A stretch of DNA of 64,000 bases, from NCBI GenBank assembly GCA_041319085.1, contig CP101033.1, positions 1,018,501 through 1,082,500 of the forward strand, read 5' to 3'. Under the pieces are notes generated by a model. That model made no database searches, was not told the DNA's origin, and saw nothing but the letters and a program-made list of their open reading frames with translations. Positions 1 to 11,323 of the stretch are shown here, one piece after another. A program made the position numbers and the translations under genes. Origin of the DNA: Aeromonas veronii (GTDB taxonomy: Bacteria > Pseudomonadota > Gammaproteobacteria > Enterobacterales > Aeromonadaceae). Each line of letters opens with the position of its first letter. Position 1 is the first letter of the stretch.

Positions 1-163
1 GATGGTGGGCAATGGCGCTGACGTGACGACTGGAGTTGCCGGAACAGACGATCATGGTGTCAGTAATGCTGGATTTGCCGCGTACATCGAGGGTGATGAT
101 GTCGCGGCCTTTCATGTCATCGATCTTGTCGATGATAAAGGCATGCAGTTCTTGGCCTTGCAA
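1..163 (-). CDS. rsfS: ribosomal silencing factor RsfS, N-terminal part
   Basis: The first 54 codons are present; the rest lies beyond the left edge. The reading frame has the family pattern: [20 protein letters not shown], then an [15 protein letters not shown] segment, then [14 protein letters not shown]. RsfS (DUF143/Iojap family) binds ribosomal protein uL14 on the 50S subunit and blocks subunit joining when nutrients are short. No ATG fits; a TTG directly before the QGQEL codons is the natural start, and the E. coli protein also begins at this residue. It lies downstream of nadD in the conserved leuS-lptE-holA-nadD-rsfS order. The gap of about 100 bases to nadD could hold a signal, but none was recognised. 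Confidence 0.9.
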   Translation of the reverse strand, partial: MQGQELHAFIIDKIDDMKGRDIITLDVRGKSSITDTMIVCSGNSSRHVSAIAHH

Positions 164-266
164 TGAGTCTCTCCTCTGTTCCGGCGCGCAGCGTTTGCGT
201 CAGGGCGGCGGATTATATCATGGTCACTCCCGTTTCCCATCGGGTGGGATGGGATTACGACAGGGG

Positions 267-968
267 CTAGCGGCGGTTGGCGCGGTAGAGCCCCTGTTGA
301 TCAATATAGTGCGCAACCGACTCGGGCAAGAGGTAGCGGGTGTCTTGCCCCTCATCCAGCAAGGCCCGCAGTCGGGTGGCTGACAGTTCGATGGGCTGGT
401 TGTCCGCCAGCCAGATATGACCGGCCAGACGCTGGTGCAGCGCGCTGGCGTCAGTGGTGTGATGGCGCGCCAGCAACTGCGCCACCTCGGCCGGATACTC
501 CGGTTGCCAGCCCGGCCGCACGCTCACCACCAGATGGGCATAGTCGAGCAGCGCTTGCCAGCGGTGCCAGCTTGGCAGGCTCAGCAGTGAATCCATCCCC
601 ATCAGAAAACAGAGCGGCGTATCGGGCAGTTCATGACGCAGCTCGATCAGGGTATCGATGGTGTAAGAGGGCTTGTCCCGTCGCAGCTCCCGCTCATCCA
701 CCACAAAGTCCCGGTTCTCCGCCGCCGCGAGTCTGACCATGGCAAGACGCTGCTCGCTGGAGCAGAACGGATTGGCGCGGTGGGGCGGGATATGGTTCGG
801 GATCAGCCGCACCTCGGCCAGCCCGAGGGCATCGCGCGCCTCGATGGCCGGGCGTAGATGCCCGATATGGATGGGGTCGAACGTGCCCCCCAGCAAACCG
901 ATAGGTGCCTTCAGCTGGTTGGCCGGAGCCTTCAGCAGATTGATCGCAGCCTTCAGCACGGGCTGCAC
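267..968 (-). CDS. nadD: nicotinate-nucleotide adenylyltransferase NadD
   Basis: It transfers AMP from ATP to nicotinate mononucleotide, giving deaminated NAD in NAD biosynthesis. The nucleotidyltransferase motif GGTFDPIHIGH is at residues 27-37 and the C-terminal SATRLR (ISxTxxR-like) motif lies near 196-202. At 233 residues it is somewhat longer than typical NadD because about 20 extra residues precede the glycine motif. These are three 7-residue units, VLKAAIN, LLKAPAN and QLKAPIG, encoded by three 21-bp repeats (897-959). The start overlaps the end of holA by 16 bp, implying translational coupling. The family call is firm. The exact start is less so, because a GTG at codon 4 could also serve. 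Confidence 0.93.
   Translation of the reverse strand: MQPVLKAAINLLKAPANQLKAPIGLLGGTFDPIHIGHLRPAIEARDALGLAEVRLIPNHIPPHRANPFCSSEQRLAMVRLAAAENRDFVVDERELRRDKPSYTIDTLIELRHELPDTPLCFLMGMDSLLSLPSWHRWQALLDYAHLVVSVRPGWQPEYPAEVAQLLARHHTTDASALHQRLAGHIWLADNQPIELSATRLRALLDEGQDTRYLLPESVAHYIDQQGLYRANRR
897..959 (-). repeat. three 21-bp tandem units in the 5' end of nadD
   Basis: The units are 939-959, 918-938 and 897-917 in reading order. Each carries the core GCCTTCAGC on the plus strand and encodes a seven-residue LKA-containing unit ahead of the first conserved NadD motif. The units differ by several substitutions, so they are not a very recent expansion. Confidence 0.85.
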
Positions 969-1993
969 TCCATCGCCAGCGGCAACGGCGTGCCGTCACG
1001 AAAGCCGAGGGCTATGGTCTGCAGCATCAGCCAAGCCTGCTCGGTATCGAAGCGGCGCTGGGCATCGTCCAGCTGGGCCATCAGTTGCCACAGTTGCTGC
1101 AACTTGGCAAACGGCAGTCGGGTCAGTGCCTGCTGAATGAGCTGCTGGCGGCTCTGCCAGATGCGCAGGCGGCTGAAGTGCTCCCCCAGTGGCTGGCCGT
1201 TACGCATCGCCAGTGACAGCTCGGTCAGCTGCTCCAGCTCGCGGCAGAGGGTCCAGGCCAGCATCCCCGGCTCGGAGCCTTCGGCCCGCAGGGCGGCCAG
1301 AATGCGCTGGGCCCGGTTCACCTTGCCCTCCAGCAGGGTATCGACCAGCTGGAACGGGGTGAAGTGGGCGTGGCGGATAATGGTCTCTTGCAGATAGGTG
1401 ACGCTGATGGGCTGGGGCGGCGAAAGCAGGGTCAGCTTCTCGATCTCCTGACTGGCGGCCAGCAGGTTGCCCTCGTAGGAGTGGCACATGAAGTTGATGG
1501 CATCCGGCAGCGCCTTGAGGCCGAAACGCGCAAAACGGGCACTCATCCAGCGCGGAAAGAACTTGGGTTCCGGATGGTTGACCGGCACATAGGTGCCAAT
1601 CTGGTAGAGCTTGTCGAACCACGCTGCTTTCATCTGGGTCTGATTGAGGCGACCGCCGCTCAGCACCAGCAGCAGGTCGGGATGGAGCTGCTTGCCGATT
1701 TCGCTGATGCGGGCAGCGAGATCCTTGTCCACCTTGGCGGGCAGTTCCAGCTCGATGATCTGACGGGCGGAGAAGAGACTCATGGCCTGACAGGCATCGT
1801 AGACCTGATTCCAGTCCAGCCCCTGCTCCACCACGAAGGTGTGGCGTTCATCGAAACCCTGTTTGCGGGCGACCTGACGGATGGCATCGATGGCCTCCAG
1901 TCGCAACAGGGGCTCGTCACCAAAAACGAGATAGCAGGGCCGAAGCCCTGCTTTGAGGTGGTCACCAAATTGCTCAGGGTAGACTCTCATCAA
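953..1993 (-). CDS. holA: DNA polymerase III subunit delta HolA
   Basis: This is the delta subunit of the clamp loader, which opens the beta clamp during replication. The 346-residue length matches the family (E. coli 343). The N-terminus MMRVYPEQFGDHL followed by YLVFGDEPLLRLEAIDAIR is typical. An AAA-like fold without a functional P-loop is expected, and none is seen. It follows lptE with a 10-base gap and overlaps nadD by 16 bp, so the genes are co-transcribed. The adjacent methionines make the exact start ambiguous by one codon. Confidence 0.95.
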   Translation of the reverse strand: MMRVYPEQFGDHLKAGLRPCYLVFGDEPLLRLEAIDAIRQVARKQGFDERHTFVVEQGLDWNQVYDACQAMSLFSARQIIELELPAKVDKDLAARISEIGKQLHPDLLLVLSGGRLNQTQMKAAWFDKLYQIGTYVPVNHPEPKFFPRWMSARFARFGLKALPDAINFMCHSYEGNLLAASQEIEKLTLLSPPQPISVTYLQETIIRHAHFTPFQLVDTLLEGKVNRAQRILAALRAEGSEPGMLAWTLCRELEQLTELSLAMRNGQPLGEHFSRLRIWQSRQQLIQQALTRLPFAKLQQLWQLMAQLDDAQRRFDTEQAWLMLQTIALGFRDGTPLPLAMECSPC

Positions 1994-2003
1994 AGTACTC
2001 GCA

Positions 2004-2486
2004 TCAGAAGCTGACCTGACTCAACTGCCGGATCACCTGATTGGCCGCCTGCTCCTGCATCTCGCGGTTGAGCTGCTCCTGCTCACGGGAGGAGGCGAGC
2101 GCTGCATCCGGCTTGTTGAGGAAGCTGCGGTTGAAGTTGATGGGGAAGACCTGAGTCGGCTTGCCCGGTACCGAGATGGTGAACTGGGTACCAAAGCCCA
2201 TCACATACTCGGTGTCCGTCCCCAGCGCGTTGACCGAGGCGACCTGACTGGTGCTGCCTACGCCGCCCAGGGTGAGCACCGGAATGCCCTCCTTGTCAGC
2301 CAGGGTCACGCCGGAGGCTTTCAGGCGGGTGGTGACCATCCGGTAGAAGTCGCTCTTGTTGTCGCCCACGACCTTCATGGTCATCAGCTCGCTCGGAATG
2401 CCGTTGCCGCGCATGTGAAAGCCACAGCCTTGCAGCAGCAGACCAGCCAGCACGATGGCCATCCAGCGGGTGAAGATGGTGCCCAT
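2004..2486 (-). CDS. lptE: LPS-assembly lipoprotein LptE
   Basis: LptE is the outer-membrane lipoprotein that plugs the LptD barrel and helps deliver LPS to the cell surface. The 160-residue product begins MGTIFTRWMAIVLAGLLLQG and has a lipobox (LLQG before the cysteine at residue 21), followed by GFHMRGNG, the usual mature start. The ATG at 2486 is preceded by AGAGGA at good spacing, so it is preferred over the in-frame ATG at 2504. It lies between leuS and holA, as in E. coli (rlpB). The low overall conservation expected of LptE makes gene order part of the evidence. Confidence 0.92.
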   Translation of the reverse strand: MGTIFTRWMAIVLAGLLLQGCGFHMRGNGIPSELMTMKVVGDNKSDFYRMVTTRLKASGVTLADKEGIPVLTLGGVGSTSQVASVNALGTDTEYVMGFGTQFTISVPGKPTQVFPINFNRSFLNKPDAALASSREQEQLNREMQEQAANQVIRQLSQVSF

Positions 2487-2512
2487 AGAAAATCCTCTTT
2501 GCATGAAGGGAA

Positions 2513-2543
2513 AGCGGCGGGCGCAGGGCCCGCCGTTATCATC
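2513..2543 (-). terminator. GC-rich hairpin between leuS and lptE
   Basis: On the minus strand CGGCGGGC pairs with GCCCGCCG around a short CCTGC loop, followed by a modest pyrimidine stretch (CTTTCCCTT). Because lptE and holA follow in the same direction it would act as a partial terminator or attenuator rather than an operon end. Confidence 0.45.
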
Positions 2544-2568
2544 CGTTTGCTGTCACAGATTGGCAATG

Positions 2569-5816
<3,248 letters not shown>

Positions 5817-5821
5817 GTAGA

Positions 5822-5849
5822 CGCATTATCAGGTTCGCATTATCAGGTT
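5822..5849 (+). repeat. perfect 14-bp tandem duplication
   Basis: CGCATTATCAGGTT occurs twice head to tail (5822-5835 and 5836-5849), starting six bases after the stop codon of the DUF1451 gene. No function is evident. Confidence 0.85.
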
Positions 5850-5862
5850 TATGTACCGACCT

Positions 5863-5889
5863 GTAGGGTCGATTAGCGAAGCGTAATCG
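5863..5889 (+). repeat. REP-like palindromic element
   Basis: GTAGGGTCGATTAGCGAAGC followed by GTAATCG forms an imperfect palindrome in which CGATTAGC pairs with GCGTAATCG. A related copy in inverse orientation lies at 49818-49850. It resembles the small intergenic palindromes dispersed in gamma-proteobacterial genomes. Confidence 0.6.
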
Positions 5890-5942
5890 TCCATTTAGCC
5901 AGAGGTATCGACACTCGGCTTGCTAATTTGCTTGCCAATAAG

Positions 5943-5976
5943 AGAGAGGCGCCATCAGGCGCCTCACTCTGTTGAT
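5943..5976 (-). terminator. terminator downstream of the PmbA-like gene
   Basis: On the minus strand GAGGCGCC pairs with GGCGCCTC around TGAT, followed by a pyrimidine-rich TCTCTTATT. It lies directly after the stop codon of the 5985-7325 gene. Confidence 0.7.
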
Positions 5977-5984
5977 GGGCGGGA

Positions 5985-7325
5985 TTACTTGCCCGCGACG
6001 GAGAGGCCGCCAAAACGGATCAGCGGGGCGTAGAAGCCCTTGCCATCGTTGTGGTGCAGGGTATCGCCGACCGCTTCCAGCTCGCCCAGCAGGCGGTAGA
6101 AGTTGCCCGCTACCGTGATGCCGCGCACCGGCTGGAGTCGTACGCCATCGCGGCAGAGGAACCCTGACGCGCCAAACGAGAAGTCGCCGCTCACCGCATC
6201 GGCACCCGAATGCAGGCCATCCAGCTTGACCAGCTCCAGATAGTCGCCGCTCTGCACCTCCGCTTCGCGGTGGGGGCCCGCGCCAAACACCAGATGGCGA
6301 GCGGTGACATCGAGGGCGCTGCGGGCACCGCGGGCGGCCGAGCCGTTGCTGGCGACGCCAAAGTGGCGGGCGGTGGCGCTGTTGTGGAGCAGGGTTTTCA
6401 GCTGCCCCTCGCCAATCAGCAGCAGATCCGAGGTGGCCGCCCCCTCGCCATCAAACGCCTTGATGTTCATGCCGCCCGGCATATAGACTCGGCTCTCCAG
6501 AGTGAGCCAGCGCGAGGCGACGCTCTGCCCCACCTTCTCCCGCCAGGGGTTGATCCCCTGCTGGGCCCACTTGCCCGACAGTACCCCCTGAAAGCAGCCA
6601 AACAGGCTGGCGAAGCAGTTGGTACTGAAGATGACGCTGTAACGACCGCCTGGTACCGCCTCGCCCGGCAGCAGGTCGCTGGCGACGGCATAGATCTGCG
6701 CGATGAGCCGCTGGCTATCCAGCTTGTCGAAGCGACGGCCATACTGCCCCTGCGAGTGCATCGACTGGCGGCCATCCCGTTCGACCAGTGCCGAGGTGTA
6801 GCAGCTGACGCTGAACTCGCCGTGCTGGCAGAGGGTACCCTGACTGTTGGCGAGCCAGAGCTGGCTCTCCCCTTCAAAGAAGCTGTTGTAGGGGGCGCCG
6901 CTCACATCGGGCATGGCCAGCATGTCTGACTCCAGGCGCAGGGCCAAGGCGATCTTCTCCTCAACCGGCGTGGTATCGGGCTGGTTGATCTCTTCGCAAT
7001 CTGTAGTGAGCCGGCTATTGGCCACCGAGATGCGCTGATCCGGGTCTACCTTGGCAAAGCGGCTGGCATCCAGCGCATCCTGCAGCATGGCATCGAGCGC
7101 CGCTTCATCGAGCGCTTCCGAGTAGGCGATGCCGACTCGGCCCTCTTTGATCAGGCGAATACCGAGTTGCTGGCTGCTGGTGACCTTGTATTCACCCAGC
7201 TCGCCCTTGTCTGCCTTGAGGGAGAAGGCCTTCTCCTGATTGGCGATGATGTCTGCCTCGGCGCCGAGGTCGGCCACTTTATCCAGCAGGCGGGTGAGCA
7301 GTTGGTTCATGTCGAGTTGGCTCAT
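5985..7325 (-). CDS. TldD/PmbA family protein, PmbA (TldE)-like
   Basis: This 446-residue protein is the non-catalytic-type partner of the upstream TldD-like protease. It lacks a HExxxH motif, as PmbA/TldE proteins do. The start MSQLDMNQLLTRLLDKVAD overlaps the upstream stop codon by one base (TGATG), a strong coupling signal, and the C-terminal RFGGLSVAGK end fits the family. In E. coli TldD and TldE form a heterodimeric protease that removes the microcin B17 leader and degrades CcdA. Adjacency here supports a dedicated pair, possibly distinct from the standard tldD and pmbA genes carried elsewhere in aeromonad genomes. The substrate is unknown. Confidence 0.85.
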   Translation of the reverse strand: MSQLDMNQLLTRLLDKVADLGAEADIIANQEKAFSLKADKGELGEYKVTSSQQLGIRLIKEGRVGIAYSEALDEAALDAMLQDALDASRFAKVDPDQRISVANSRLTTDCEEINQPDTTPVEEKIALALRLESDMLAMPDVSGAPYNSFFEGESQLWLANSQGTLCQHGEFSVSCYTSALVERDGRQSMHSQGQYGRRFDKLDSQRLIAQIYAVASDLLPGEAVPGGRYSVIFSTNCFASLFGCFQGVLSGKWAQQGINPWREKVGQSVASRWLTLESRVYMPGGMNIKAFDGEGAATSDLLLIGEGQLKTLLHNSATARHFGVASNGSAARGARSALDVTARHLVFGAGPHREAEVQSGDYLELVKLDGLHSGADAVSGDFSFGASGFLCRDGVRLQPVRGITVAGNFYRLLGELEAVGDTLHHNDGKGFYAPLIRFGGLSVAGK

Positions 7326-8725
7326 CAGGCGTTCCCTCCCACCAGAATATTGTCCACTTTCAGCGCCGGCTGGCCCACCGAAGTGGGGACCGAGCCCGAG
7401 ACCGAGCCGCACATACCTGCGGCCAGCGCCAGATTGCTGCCCACCATGGAGATCTCTTTCAGCACCTGCGGGCCGGTACCGATCAGGGTGGCTGACTTGA
7501 GCGGTTTGGTTATTTTGCCGTGCTCGATGAGGTAGGCCTCCTGCACATTGAAGTTGAACTCGCCGGTGCCGGGCTGTACCGAGCCGCCCCCCATCTTCTT
7601 GGCGTAGATGCCATGTTCGACGGTGGCCAGCATATCGTCGAGGCTGTGGTTGCCTGGTTCGATATAGGTGTTGCGCATGCGCGAGGTGGGGGCGTACTTG
7701 TAGGATTCGCGCCGACCTGATCCGGTGCGGGCATAACCGGTCTTGAGGGCGCCCATTCTGTCCACCAGAAAGCCGGTCAGAACACCGTCCTTGATGAGCT
7801 GGGTATGCTGGGTCGCCATCCCCTCGTCATCGACGTTGATGGAGCCCCAGGCATTGCCTTGCAGCCCTTCATCCACCGCATTGACCACCGGATTGGCGAT
7901 AAGCTGGCCCATCTTGTCGTGGAATACCGAGGCCTTTTTGGCTACCGAGGTGGTCTCCAGCAGGTGGCCGCACGCCTCGTGGAAGATGACGCCGCCAAAG
8001 CCGTTCTCCATGATGACCGGCAGGGTGCCGCTCGGGCAGGGAGCCGCGCCCAGCTTCACCAGTGCCTGACGGGTGGCGGTGAGGGCCAGCTCGCGCGGAT
8101 CGATGCGATCGGCATGCTCCCAGCCCATCAGGGCGCCGGGGGCCTCGTAACCGACGCTCTGCTCGCTCCCTTCCATGGCGATGGTCTGGGCCATGATGCG
8201 GTTGTAGTGGCGGCGATCGGCCACTTGCACTCCTTCGCTGTTGAAGATCTCCACCTCCTGCTCCCAGCCCAGCACGTTGCCGGAGAACTGGCTCACCTTG
8301 CTGCTCTCGGCGCGGGCCGCCGCATCCATGGCGTGCAGATAGGCGATCTTCTGCTCCAGCAGCTTGTCTGCCGAGAGCGGCAGCGCCACCGGGTTGCGAT
8401 CGCTCAGGCGGGTGAAATCGAAGGCGGTGGCGGTCACCACGGGGTCGCGGCGGTCTTTGGCCGCCAGCAGGGTGACGATGCGCAGCAGCTCGTCGCGGTT
8501 GGCCAGATTGGTGTAGCCGTAGAGCACCTTGTGGCCGTAACAGAGGCGCACGCCGATGCCGAAATCGAGGCCGCCGCTGATGTTCTCTATCTGGCTGGAG
8601 AGCAGGCTGAGCTGGCTGCGGCGCTTGCGCTCGACAAACAGCTCGGCAAAATCGGCACCCAGCGCCAGCGCGTGATCGAGCACGTCACGGGCGATGGCGG
8701 GGGCCAACAGGGAGAATGGGGTCAT
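7325..8725 (-). CDS. TldD-like zinc metalloprotease subunit
   Basis: The product from the ATG at 8725 is 466 residues and has the zinc motif HEACGH (His249-Glu250-His254) followed by LLETTSVAKKASVF. The conserved blocks SGRRESYKYAP and ISMVGSNLALA and the C-terminal SVGQPALKVDNILVGG also match TldD. It is slightly shorter at the N-terminus than E. coli TldD, so it may represent a separate TldD subfamily. It is translationally coupled to the PmbA-like partner. The frame stays open upstream to 8893, but those residues look like non-coding translation. Confidence 0.88.
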   Translation of the reverse strand: MTPFSLLAPAIARDVLDHALALGADFAELFVERKRRSQLSLLSSQIENISGGLDFGIGVRLCYGHKVLYGYTNLANRDELLRIVTLLAAKDRRDPVVTATAFDFTRLSDRNPVALPLSADKLLEQKIAYLHAMDAAARAESSKVSQFSGNVLGWEQEVEIFNSEGVQVADRRHYNRIMAQTIAMEGSEQSVGYEAPGALMGWEHADRIDPRELALTATRQALVKLGAAPCPSGTLPVIMENGFGGVIFHEACGHLLETTSVAKKASVFHDKMGQLIANPVVNAVDEGLQGNAWGSINVDDEGMATQHTQLIKDGVLTGFLVDRMGALKTGYARTGSGRRESYKYAPTSRMRNTYIEPGNHSLDDMLATVEHGIYAKKMGGGSVQPGTGEFNFNVQEAYLIEHGKITKPLKSATLIGTGPQVLKEISMVGSNLALAAGMCGSVSGSVPTSVGQPALKVDNILVGGNA

Positions 8726-8876
8726 AGAATATCCTTTTCTGGTCTGTCCGTTTGCTTCCGACATCCGGCTCTGATTGTTATGGAATGTCGAGTCCATTGT
8801 TGCAGACCAGCACAAAAAAGTCGCTATAGCGTCACGCGATGATACCGATTGAGAAAATCGGTGCGATAACTGCGCC

Positions 8877-8912
8877 CGGGCGGCCACATCCACAGGGAGT
8901 GGCCGCCTTAAG
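8877..8912 (-). other. hairpin following fldB
   Basis: GGCGGCCAC pairs with GTGGCCGCC across an 11-base loop just after the fldB stop. There is no U-tract on the transcribed side, so it may be an mRNA 3' stabiliser or weak terminator. Confidence 0.4.
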
Positions 8913-8926
8913 ATGAGTGAAAAAGA

Positions 8927-9445
8927 TCAGAGCAGGGCGTGGATTTCGCTCAGGATCTGTTCGACCCACTGCTCGATGCGCGGATCGGTCTGGTCATATT
9001 GGTTGGCATCATCGAGGGCCAGCCCGACGAAGTGACGGCCATCGTCGATCAGTGCCTTGGAGGCATCGAATTCGTACCCTTCGTTGGGCCAGTAGCCCAC
9101 CAGCTTGACTCCTTTTGGCACCAGCTGGTCGTGCAGCATGCCGAGGGCATCCTGGAACCATTCCCCATAACCGAGTTGATCGCCGAGGCCAAACAGGGCA
9201 ACGATGCGTCCCTCCAGATGGAGGTCGGCGATATCTTCCCAGCGGGACTCCCAGTCCTCCTGCAGTTCGCCAAAATCCCAAGTGGAGATGCCGAGGATCA
9301 GGATCTCGTAATCCTCCATCCGGCGCAGGGAGACATCTTTGATATTGTGAATATCCACCAGCTCGGGGCCGATGAGGGCGCGGATCTTCTCGGCAGCCAT
9401 CTCGGTGTAGCAGGTGGTGGAACCGTAAAACAGACCAATCTTCAT
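8927..9445 (-). CDS. fldB: flavodoxin FldB
   Basis: Long-chain flavodoxin carrying FMN and acting as a low-potential electron donor. The FMN phosphate loop is [18 protein letters not shown] at the N-terminus. The [13 protein letters not shown] and [18 protein letters not shown] segments form the flavin-binding loops, including the long-chain insertion. Its 172 residues match E. coli FldB (173), and it is next to xerD as in E. coli. The start at 9445 puts the phosphate loop at the N-terminus; the open frame beyond it is not family sequence. It is divergent from xerD with about 250 bases between starts. Confidence 0.94.
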   Translation of the reverse strand: MKIGLFYGSTTCYTEMAAEKIRALIGPELVDIHNIKDVSLRRMEDYEILILGISTWDFGELQEDWESRWEDIADLHLEGRIVALFGLGDQLGYGEWFQDALGMLHDQLVPKGVKLVGYWPNEGYEFDASKALIDDGRHFVGLALDDANQYDQTDPRIEQWVEQILSEIHALL

Positions 9446-9695
9446 CGCTCTTCTCTCTGTTGGCGCTTTCTCGCTTGCTTTTGGCGCGTTCTCGCATGCT
9501 CGTGTGGGCAGCGCCATGTTGGCAACACGATGGGTAACGTAAGGGGAGGGCGCCAGTCTAGCAGATTGCCATTCGACCTTCACCGCCCGGTAAGGGGCGT
9601 GGCAAACGTGCCTTATCTTTCCAATGAAAGTGCCTTGTCTTTCCAAGGAGTTGGCGAGTTACAATGGGCCATTGATCCCCTGATTGCAGCGCACC

Positions 9696-10595
9696 ATGAG
9701 CAAACCCGACCCCCATCCCCTGATTGAACCCTTTCTCGATGCCCTCTGGCTGGAGCGGGGATTGTCTGACAACACGGTCAGCTCCTATCGCAGCGATCTG
9801 GAGAAGTTCTCCCTCTGGCTCGACGAGCAGGGGAGCTCGCTGCTGCTGGCGGGGATGGACGAGATCCAGCACTACCTCGCCTGGCGGGTCGATCACCAGT
9901 TTGCGGCCAGCAGCACCGCCCGTTTTCTCTCGGCCCTGCGCCGTTTCTATCAGTATCTCAACCGTGAGAAGCTGCGCAGCGATGATCCGACCGTGCTGCT
10001 GGAGGGGCCCAAGCTGCCGAAAAAACTCCCCTCCGATTTAAGCGAAACGGAGGTGGAGGCACTCTTGAGTGCGCCGCTGGTGGATGACCCGCTGGAGTTG
10101 CGGGACAAGGCAATGCTGGAGCTGCTCTACGCCACCGGCTTGCGGGTTTCCGAGCTGGTGGGGCTCACTGCCGAGCATGTCAGTCTGCGTCAGGGGCTGG
10201 TGCGGGTAGTCGGCAAGGGCAACAAGGAGCGGTTGGTGCCGATGGGCGAGGAGGCGATGCACTGGCTGGAGCGTTACTACCGGGAGGCCCGCACCCTGCT
10301 GCTCGGTGGTACCAGCTCGGACGTGGTGTTTCCCTCCAAGCAGGCCCGTATGATGACCCGCCAGACCTTCTGGCACCGCATCAAGCTCTATGCCCAGCGG
10401 GCCGGGATCAACGGCGAATTATCCCCTCATACCCTGCGCCACGCCTTTGCCACCCACCTGCTCAACCACGGCGCCGATCTGCGGGTGGTGCAGATGCTGC
10501 TGGGCCACGCAGATCTCTCCACTACCCAGATCTACACCCATGTCGCCAACGAGCGGCTCAAGGCGCTGCACGGTGAGCACCATCCGAGAGCCTGA
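9696..10595 (+). CDS. xerD: tyrosine recombinase XerD
   Basis: Site-specific recombinase that acts with XerC and FtsK at the dif site to resolve chromosome dimers. The 299-residue product has the full catalytic set: Arg150 (ATGLRVSELVGL), Lys174 (GKGNKERLV), His245 and Arg248 (HTLRHAFATHLL), His271 (LLGHADLSTTQ) and Tyr280 (QIYTHV). Its position next to fldB and upstream of a dsbC-like gene and recJ identifies XerD rather than XerC. ATG 9696 is preferred to the TTG four codons upstream. Confidence 0.96.
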   Translation: MSKPDPHPLIEPFLDALWLERGLSDNTVSSYRSDLEKFSLWLDEQGSSLLLAGMDEIQHYLAWRVDHQFAASSTARFLSALRRFYQYLNREKLRSDDPTVLLEGPKLPKKLPSDLSETEVEALLSAPLVDDPLELRDKAMLELLYATGLRVSELVGLTAEHVSLRQGLVRVVGKGNKERLVPMGEEAMHWLERYYREARTLLLGGTSSDVVFPSKQARMMTRQTFWHRIKLYAQRAGINGELSPHTLRHAFATHLLNHGADLRVVQMLLGHADLSTTQIYTHVANERLKALHGEHHPRA

Positions 10596-10611
10596 GTGTC
10601 GGGCCTCCCAA

Positions 10612-10644
10612 AACAAAAAAACCGCCAGCAGGCGGTTTTTTGGC
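10612..10644. terminator. bidirectional terminator between xerD and mscL
   Basis: AACCGCC and GGCGGTT arms flanked by an A-run on the left and a T-run on the right form a hairpin usable from both sides of the converging genes. Confidence 0.85.
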
Positions 10645-10666
10645 ATTACACGACAGGAGATGGCGC

Positions 10667-11077
10667 TTATTTATCCTGCCGGGATTTAAGCAGATCACGG
10701 ATCTCGGTCAGCAGCTCCTGATCCTTGGTCGGGCCTGCCGGGGCGGCGGCTTCCTCTTCCTGCTTTTTCTTCAGGGTGTTGATGGCCTTCAGTCCCATGA
10801 AGATGGCGAAGGAGATGATCAGAAAGTCGATGATGGTCTGGATGAACTTGCCATAGGCGATGACCACGGCGGGTGTGGTCCCCTCTGCGGCTTTCAGGGT
10901 GACAGCCAGGTCGCTGAAGTCCACGCCGCCGAGGATCAGGCCGATGGGCGGCATGATCACGTCACCGACAAAAGAGGAGACAATTTTGCCGAAGGCGGCA
11001 CCGATGATGATACCGACGGCCATGTCGATGACGTTGCCGCGGGCGGCAAAGGCTTTGAACTCTTGGATCAGACTCAT
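10667..11077 (-). CDS. mscL: large-conductance mechanosensitive channel MscL
   Basis: Inner-membrane pentameric channel that opens at near-lytic tension to release solutes on hypo-osmotic shock. The 136-residue length equals E. coli MscL. The start [20 protein letters not shown] is followed by transmembrane helix 1 with [17 protein letters not shown], a periplasmic loop, helix 2 ([20 protein letters not shown]) and a C-terminal helical bundle with a run of acidic residues. ATG 11077 follows a GGAGGA ribosome-binding site; the 16 extra upstream codons are rejected. It is a single gene sharing a terminator with xerD. Confidence 0.96.
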   Translation of the reverse strand: MSLIQEFKAFAARGNVIDMAVGIIIGAAFGKIVSSFVGDVIMPPIGLILGGVDFSDLAVTLKAAEGTTPAVVIAYGKFIQTIIDFLIISFAIFMGLKAINTLKKKQEEEAAAPAGPTKDQELLTEIRDLLKSRQDK

Positions 11078-11323
11078 TATTTCCTCCGAAATTAAACAAG
11101 ATAGCGCGTTGATGACTCTTGCCAAAGGGCGAACTCTTGTCAGGAAAACAGAGGCGAAGCCGCGTTATTCCTGTCGTCCAGACTAGCTTGCGGGCGTTAT
11201 GATTCCTTGGCAATCGGGGGAAACCATTTTTTGGGTACAAACCGATATTAATTTTTTGGTAAGTAGCAGGTTGAATAATAAGCTGTGCTGCTGTAGCTTA
11301 CTCTATCGATTCATTCATGCCGC

